Source of the DNA: Candidatus Mnemosynella biddleae
Lineage (GTDB): Archaea; Halobacteriota; Archaeoglobi; Mnemosynellales; Mnemosynellaceae
Assembly (NCBI GenBank): GCA_002011165.2
Contig: MTMI02000007.1
Coordinates: forward strand, 1 to 64,000
Direction of reading: 5' to 3'
Length of the DNA: 64,000 bases
This document shows, in pieces, positions 60,668-64,000 of this stretch (position 1 is the first letter of the stretch; each line of letters starts with the position of its first letter). The notes below the pieces were generated by a model. The model was given only the letters and a program-made list of their open reading frames with translations, ran no database searches and was not told the DNA's origin. A program made the position numbers and the translations under genes.

Positions 60668-60927
60668 TCTTCAACAAGTTCGGCTTCCACAACACCGTCG
60701 TCGAATTTCACTGCACGAACTCTTATCTTTCCGGGAGGCTTTTGCGAGCCTCTCTCCCATATCTTCTCGTTTATACTGGGATCAAGCTTGACTTTATCAA
60801 TCTCAGCTTTCATGTGTTTTGAGAGGAACTCCCTGACGATTTTCACTGCTTTCTCGCTTCTTCTCCATCTCGGAACTGTCTTTATTTTCTTTCTCAATGG
60901 GATTGTGTATATTCTCTCTTCTTCCAT
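60664..60927 (-). CDS. rpl31e: Ribosomal protein L31e
   Basis: 87 aa. Marks: [40 protein letters not shown] and a C-terminal [20 protein letters not shown]. It lines the exit tunnel rim. It lies 6 nt downstream of L39e and overlaps aIF6 by 4 bp. Confidence 0.96.
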   Translation of the reverse strand: MEEERIYTIPLRKKIKTVPRWRRSEKAVKIVREFLSKHMKAEIDKVKLDPSINEKIWERGSQKPPGKIRVRAVKFDDGVVEAELVEE

Positions 60928-60933
60928 CTACTC

Positions 60934-61086
60934 TCACTCCTTAAGCTTTGTCCTTCTCCAGTGCCTTCTTTTCGGATGTGTGATAACCCTCCTATTAGTT
61001 CTCACAATTACCCAAAGAGGAACCCTTCTATTCTGCTTATATGCTTTCGCTAATCTCAACTTTCTTCCAAGCATCTTCTTGCCCAT
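60934..61086 (-). CDS. rpl39e: Ribosomal protein L39e
   Basis: 50 aa, short and very basic. Translation from ATG 61086 gives [20 protein letters not shown] at the start, then PLWVIVRTN, and ends [13 protein letters not shown], all typical of L39e, which sits in the exit tunnel. GAGGAAGG is 6 nt before this ATG; an ATG two codons earlier (61092) falls too near it. The first 50 nt overlap the 3' end of the PP-loop gene in another frame. Confidence 0.95.
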   Translation of the reverse strand: MGKKMLGRKLRLAKAYKQNRRVPLWVIVRTNRRVITHPKRRHWRRTKLKE

Positions 61087-61669
61087 AACCATCCTTCCTC
61101 GCTCTAACTATTGATTGAACATGATTTTTCGGAAAGACAATTGAGGGGTCAACTCCACGATCCCTCATATAACTGCGCACCTCAAATTCGTAATCCGAAG
61201 TATATAAATTGTTTCCTTCTTCGATTTCAAAATATCTCCGTGTCATCAAATTCACCGTTTTTCTGCTAAATCCCATTAGAGGAGTGATGTAATGAATATC
61301 CAGTCTGCTCTCTAGACTTCTTATTTCATCTAGTGTAAGCTTCGGAGAAATATCATCTCTTCTTATTCCATCAACGATCACGGAAAATCTCTTGGAAACC
61401 TCCTCTATAACCTTCTTATGAATTTCGGTGAAACCCTTTCTCGTGTTCCCATCCCGGATCATCATTTCAACCGCTTCTTCCAGAATCTCTTCATCCATCT
61501 TCAGAACCTCATATGGATATCCGAGAATTCTTGCAACCTCTTTCGCCACTCTCCAGTTTTCCTCAATTCCGAAAGTTGCGGTAACAAGAGTTACCTCAAA
61601 ATGAGGGCTCATTAAAAATGCGGAAAGAGAACTATCTTTCCCACCGCTAAAAAGAACAGCTACTCTCAT
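61037..61669 (-). CDS. PP-loop ATPase of the asparagine-synthase/ExsB-like superfamily
   Basis: 210 aa. The PP motif [17 protein letters not shown] is at the N terminus; then [20 protein letters not shown] and [20 protein letters not shown], a stretch typical of this small archaeal group. PP-loop enzymes adenylate an acid or a tRNA base before amide or thio transfer. The substrate is unknown. The C terminus (about 16 codons) overlaps rpl39e in a different frame. It starts within the PDCD5 stop. Confidence 0.82.
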   Translation of the reverse strand: MRVAVLFSGGKDSSLSAFLMSPHFEVTLVTATFGIEENWRVAKEVARILGYPYEVLKMDEEILEEAVEMMIRDGNTRKGFTEIHKKVIEEVSKRFSVIVDGIRRDDISPKLTLDEIRSLESRLDIHYITPLMGFSRKTVNLMTRRYFEIEEGNNLYTSDYEFEVRSYMRDRGVDPSIVFPKNHVQSIVRARKDGYGQEDAWKKVEISESI

Positions 61670-61995
61670 ATCCTCCTGATTCTTATATCTCTCTTTTTCG
61701 AACTAAGCTGTTTGAGAAGTTCTCTGAGCTGTGCATCTGTTATCTGCGAGGTAATTCTTCCTGCCTGAGCTAATGCTATTAACTGAGTCTCTATTGCGCT
61801 TGCGAACTCGGGACGAACCATTTTGATATTTTCCAGTCTTGTTCTTGCCTCTGGAGTCAGAATCCTTCTCAATATCGCAGCTTTCTGGATTTCGAGTTCC
61901 CTTCTCATCTCCTCTTCCTGCATTGCTCTCATTTGCTCTCTCTGGAGTTGTTCAAGCTTTCTTCTTCGTATCTCTTCAAGTTCTTCGTCTTCCAT
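61666..61995 (-). CDS. PDCD5-like DNA-binding protein
   Basis: 109 aa from ATG 61995. A charged N-terminal helix ([20 protein letters not shown]) precedes the three-helix core: [40 protein letters not shown] and [13 protein letters not shown]. Archaeal PDCD5 homologues are small basic nucleic-acid-binding proteins usually encoded next to S19e, as here. GAGGTG is placed 6-7 nt before the ATG. Confidence 0.94.
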   Translation of the reverse strand: MEDEELEEIRRRKLEQLQREQMRAMQEEEMRRELEIQKAAILRRILTPEARTRLENIKMVRPEFASAIETQLIALAQAGRITSQITDAQLRELLKQLSSKKRDIRIRRI

Positions 61996-62005
61996 TTTCA
62001 ACACC

Positions 62006-62437
62006 TCAGTTCTCCTTCTGAATGCTCATTGCAATCTCATGCGCAGTGTTGTCGAGGAAAGACATACCTTTCGGAGTGATTCTTCTTCCTTCTTTCACCC
62101 TCTCTACAAATCCTGCTCTCTCAAGCTGTTGGAGAGCCTTTCTAATGATCGAGCCACTGCCTTTCCTGAATCTCGGTGGTTTGACGCCCCTTCTCTTTCT
62201 ACCTCCGTAGTAGGTTCTCAATCTTGAAACACCCACCGGTCCGTCAATATAGATTCTTCTAAGAATTGATGCACATCTGATGTACCACCAGTTCTCTTGA
62301 GTTGGAGGAAGTTCTTTATGAGCTCCGGTCTTCACATAAATCGCCCACTCTGGTGGCTTTATTTCATCCATTTTCTCTAGTTTTTCTGCAACCTTCTCTA
62401 TCAGTTTATCTGCTGGAACATCATAAACTGTAGTCAT
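62006..62437 (-). CDS. rps19e: Ribosomal protein S19e
   Basis: 143 aa. Marks: [60 protein letters not shown] and [21 protein letters not shown] small-subunit winged-helix protein needed for 30S maturation. It follows the YhbY-like gene by 3 nt. Confidence 0.97.
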   Translation of the reverse strand: MTTVYDVPADKLIEKVAEKLEKMDEIKPPEWAIYVKTGAHKELPPTQENWWYIRCASILRRIYIDGPVGVSRLRTYYGGRKRRGVKPPRFRKGSGSIIRKALQQLERAGFVERVKEGRRITPKGMSFLDNTAHEIAMSIQKEN

Positions 62438-62440
62438 TTT

Positions 62441-62692
62441 TCAAACCCTCCTTTTGTTCTTCATCTTTCTCAGCACTGCAGTCCTTCCTCTAATATCCTC
62501 CACTTTAGAGTTCGTCTTCATCGCTATCTCCTCGATAAGATCCTTAACATCTCTTTCTTTGGTGATGCTTTTCATGAATCTGATTTTCACGATTTTTCTA
62601 TCTTCTAGCTGACGCTTAACCTCTTCGATGACACCTTCAGTTAATCCAGCTTTTCCAATCTGTACGTGAGCTTTAGAATGGATCACATTCAT
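62441..62692 (-). CDS. YhbY/CRM-domain RNA-binding protein
   Basis: 83 aa single CRM domain: AHVQIGKAGLTEGVIEEVKR, KIVKIRFMKSITKERDVKDL, with the GKAGLT loop in place of the GxxG RNA-binding turn. Bacterial YhbY binds pre-50S particles, so a role in ribosome assembly is likely. First gene of the long minus-strand ribosomal unit, with a TATA box about 26 nt upstream. Confidence 0.92.
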   Translation of the reverse strand: MNVIHSKAHVQIGKAGLTEGVIEEVKRQLEDRKIVKIRFMKSITKERDVKDLIEEIAMKTNSKVEDIRGRTAVLRKMKNKRRV

Positions 62693-62713
62693 GTATTACA
62701 CACTCAGCTATTC

Positions 62714-62722
62714 AATTTAAAT
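62714..62722 (-). promoter_or_regulatory. TATA box of the YhbY-S19e unit
   Basis: ATTTAAATT on the minus strand, centred about 26 nt before the ATG at 62692; leaderless type. Confidence 0.5.
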
Positions 62723-62747
62723 CTTTGCAATGATCACGCCAAAAACA

Positions 62748-62755
62748 TTTATATA
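62748..62755 (+). promoter_or_regulatory. TATA box of the ADP-dependent kinase
   Basis: TTTATATA, preceded by an A-rich stretch like a BRE. A start near 62777 would give a leader of about 40 nt that contains the C-rich run 62781-62796 and the GAGGTGA ribosome site. Confidence 0.6.
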
Positions 62756-62817
62756 TTGCTTTGTTATCAACTTTTCTACGCCCCTCCCCCACCCCCTTTC
62801 TTCTTCGAGGTGAAAGA

Positions 62818-64000
62818 TTGAAGGATATTCGGGAGATTTTCGAGCTTTCGTATTCAAAAATAAAACCTTCAAAAGTAATCTCAGCTTTCTCCGCTAACAT
62901 TGATAAAGTTGTAAGGTTAAAAAAAGAACACGGAAAATTCTTTTCCGAAGTTCCTCAAGAGTTGCCCTCGAGAGAAGTTCTGAATTCGTGCGACGAGCTT
63001 CTTAAAGTTCTGATAGCTCATGTGAAGGAGGGAAGAGGAGCAGAGTGGTTGATAGGGAAAAAGGATGTTTGCGAGAAACTCGAGAAGCTATTCCTATTTT
63101 CGGAGAGACTTGGAGGAAACGCAGCTCACGTTGCGAATATTCTCTCCTCTCTCGGGTTTGAAGTTCTTCTGAATGTTCCAAGGCTCACGGAAAAGCAGTC
63201 ATCTCTCTTTCACGAGAATGTTCGATGCTTTGATTCTGAAGGAAATCTCAGACATCCTATTGAACTTTCTGGAGAAAAAGAGGACATACTTCATTACATC
63301 TTCGAATTTATCGAAGGAGAGTCGCTCGATATTGGAGGATTTGAGTTGAAATTTCCTGCTACTGGAAGATTCATCGCTAGCTACGATGTTCCTTCACCTT
63401 CTCACTACTTGAACGACTTTTTCGTGAAATTTTCGCAGGAGTATGCGAAGAAAGCCAAAGGAGTCTTCCTTTCAGGTTTTCATCTCTTCAGAAGTGATGA
63501 AGGGTTTGAGAAATTCGTTTCTCTGATTGAGTCTTGGGGTTCTCTCAAGATTCACATCGAATTGGGAGATTTTGAAAGCGAGAAAGTTCTCAAAAGAGTT
63601 CTGAATGAGATCGTACCTCTCACCTCCTCTCTCGGAATGAACGAGCTTGAGCTCCAGGAAGTATCTTCGTTTTTTTCAATTTCCTGTGGAGATGATCCGA
63701 AATCAATGGCTTATGCCTCGAAAAAACTTGAAAAGATTCTCAATGTTCCTGTTGTTGTGCATCACCCTTATTTTTCTTTCTCGCTATACGAGGAAGAGAT
63801 CTCTCTTCAGGGACTCGCTCTTGGAACACTATTCGCTTCGATGAAAGCAGAATCAGGCGAATTTTATCCTGAGAATCTAAAGCGCTTCATCTCTTCTGTT
63901 AAGCCACATCCTATTGGTTTGAAAGCAGTTGAAAAGATAGAGAATCTTGTCTCTGCCGTTTTTCCATCAGTTCTCGTGAAAAAATTCGAAAGCTCTGTTG
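62818..64000 (+). CDS. ADP-dependent glucokinase/phosphofructokinase, 5' part
   Basis: About 394 codons are present; the 3' end is outside the window. TTG start with GAGGTGA (62807-62813) 4 nt upstream. Visible marks of the ADP-dependent sugar-kinase family: SAFSANIDKVVRLKKEHG at the N terminus, SERLGGNAAHVANILSSLGF, VFLSGFHLFR, IHIELGDFES and SLGMNELELQEVSSFF. These ribokinase-fold enzymes phosphorylate glucose or fructose 6-phosphate with ADP as donor. The catalytic GxGD motif would lie beyond the edge. Which sugar is used cannot be decided. Confidence 0.9.
   Translation, partial: MKDIREIFELSYSKIKPSKVISAFSANIDKVVRLKKEHGKFFSEVPQELPSREVLNSCDELLKVLIAHVKEGRGAEWLIGKKDVCEKLEKLFLFSERLGGNAAHVANILSSLGFEVLLNVPRLTEKQSSLFHENVRCFDSEGNLRHPIELSGEKEDILHYIFEFIEGESLDIGGFELKFPATGRFIASYDVPSPSHYLNDFFVKFSQEYAKKAKGVFLSGFHLFRSDEGFEKFVSLIESWGSLKIHIELGDFESEKVLKRVLNEIVPLTSSLGMNELELQEVSSFFSISCGDDPKSMAYASKKLEKILNVPVVVHHPYFSFSLYEEEISLQGLALGTLFASMKAESGEFYPENLKRFISSVKPHPIGLKAVEKIENLVSAVFPSVLVKKFESSV

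Overview
The window is from a euryarchaeote that uses tetrahydromethanopterin-linked C1 chemistry. It carries the formylmethanofuran dehydrogenase genes fwdDBAC, an F420-dependent methylene-H4MPT dehydrogenase (mtd), and an RNA polymerase whose B and A subunits are each split in two (B''/B', A'/A''). It also has archaeal-type riboflavin genes, deoxyhypusine synthase, aIF6 and a JAMM protein that resembles the Archaeoglobus one I remember. Split rpoB argues against Thermococcales. No mcr, mer or dsr genes lie in the window, so I cannot choose between Archaeoglobi and methanogen, ANME or Syntrophoarchaeia-like relatives. The rRNA and tRNAs are GC-rich in a visibly AT-richer genome, which hints at a thermophile.

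Layout. 1-1.9 kb: 3' part of the 23S rRNA, tRNA-Cys and 5S. 1.9-5.7 kb (minus): cooC, a cyclophilin-like protein, a 2-hydroxyacid dehydrogenase, an ACT protein and a decayed paaK at the head. 5.8-8.5 kb: a membrane-anchored winged-helix protein facing an Nre repair protein and a winged-helix regulator. 8.5-15.1 kb: a cobamide block with a btuFCD-type importer, divergent B12-dependent ribonucleotide reductase, and a CobD-like protein overlapping it. 15.2-18.6 kb: tRNA-Trp whose intron is a box C/D guide, a TauE-like exporter, a riboflavin reductase, an RNA m5C methyltransferase, a PUA protein and tRNA-Lys with a 14-nt intron. 18.6-31.6 kb: rpoH-B2-B1-A1-A2-L30e-nusA-S12-S7-EF2-EF1A-S10.

31.6-37.6 kb: dys, pyrF, JAMM, ribL, then a minus-strand run of DUF371, aspC, ribH, ribC and a class V aminotransferase. 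37.6-42.1 kb: a tctA pseudogene, uspA, DUF434, elp3 and a nitroreductase. 42.2-44.3 kb: ACT-hom-cgi121. 44.2-49.1 kb: fwdDBAC-fdhD. 49.2-57.2 kb: marC, DNA ligase, DUF373, a coiled-coil protein, mtd, a GvpD-like ATPase, panB and acylphosphatase. 57.2-62.7 kb: YhbY-S19e-PDCD5-PP-loop-L39e-L31e-aIF6-LX-prefoldin-ftsY-srp54. The last 1.2 kb is the start of an ADP-dependent sugar kinase.

Two start-signal styles recur. First genes of transcription units often have a TATA box 26-31 nt before the start codon (leaderless-looking). Genes inside operons use GAGGTGA-type ribosome sites, often with GTG or TTG starts; several starts below were moved on that basis. The points most worth a second look are the CobD-like protein that has lost its PLP lysine, the self-guiding tRNA-Trp intron, competing helices around tRNA-Cys/5S, an operator-like palindrome at btuF, and fdhD inside the fwd operon. 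No CRISPR array, insertion sequence or prophage was seen.
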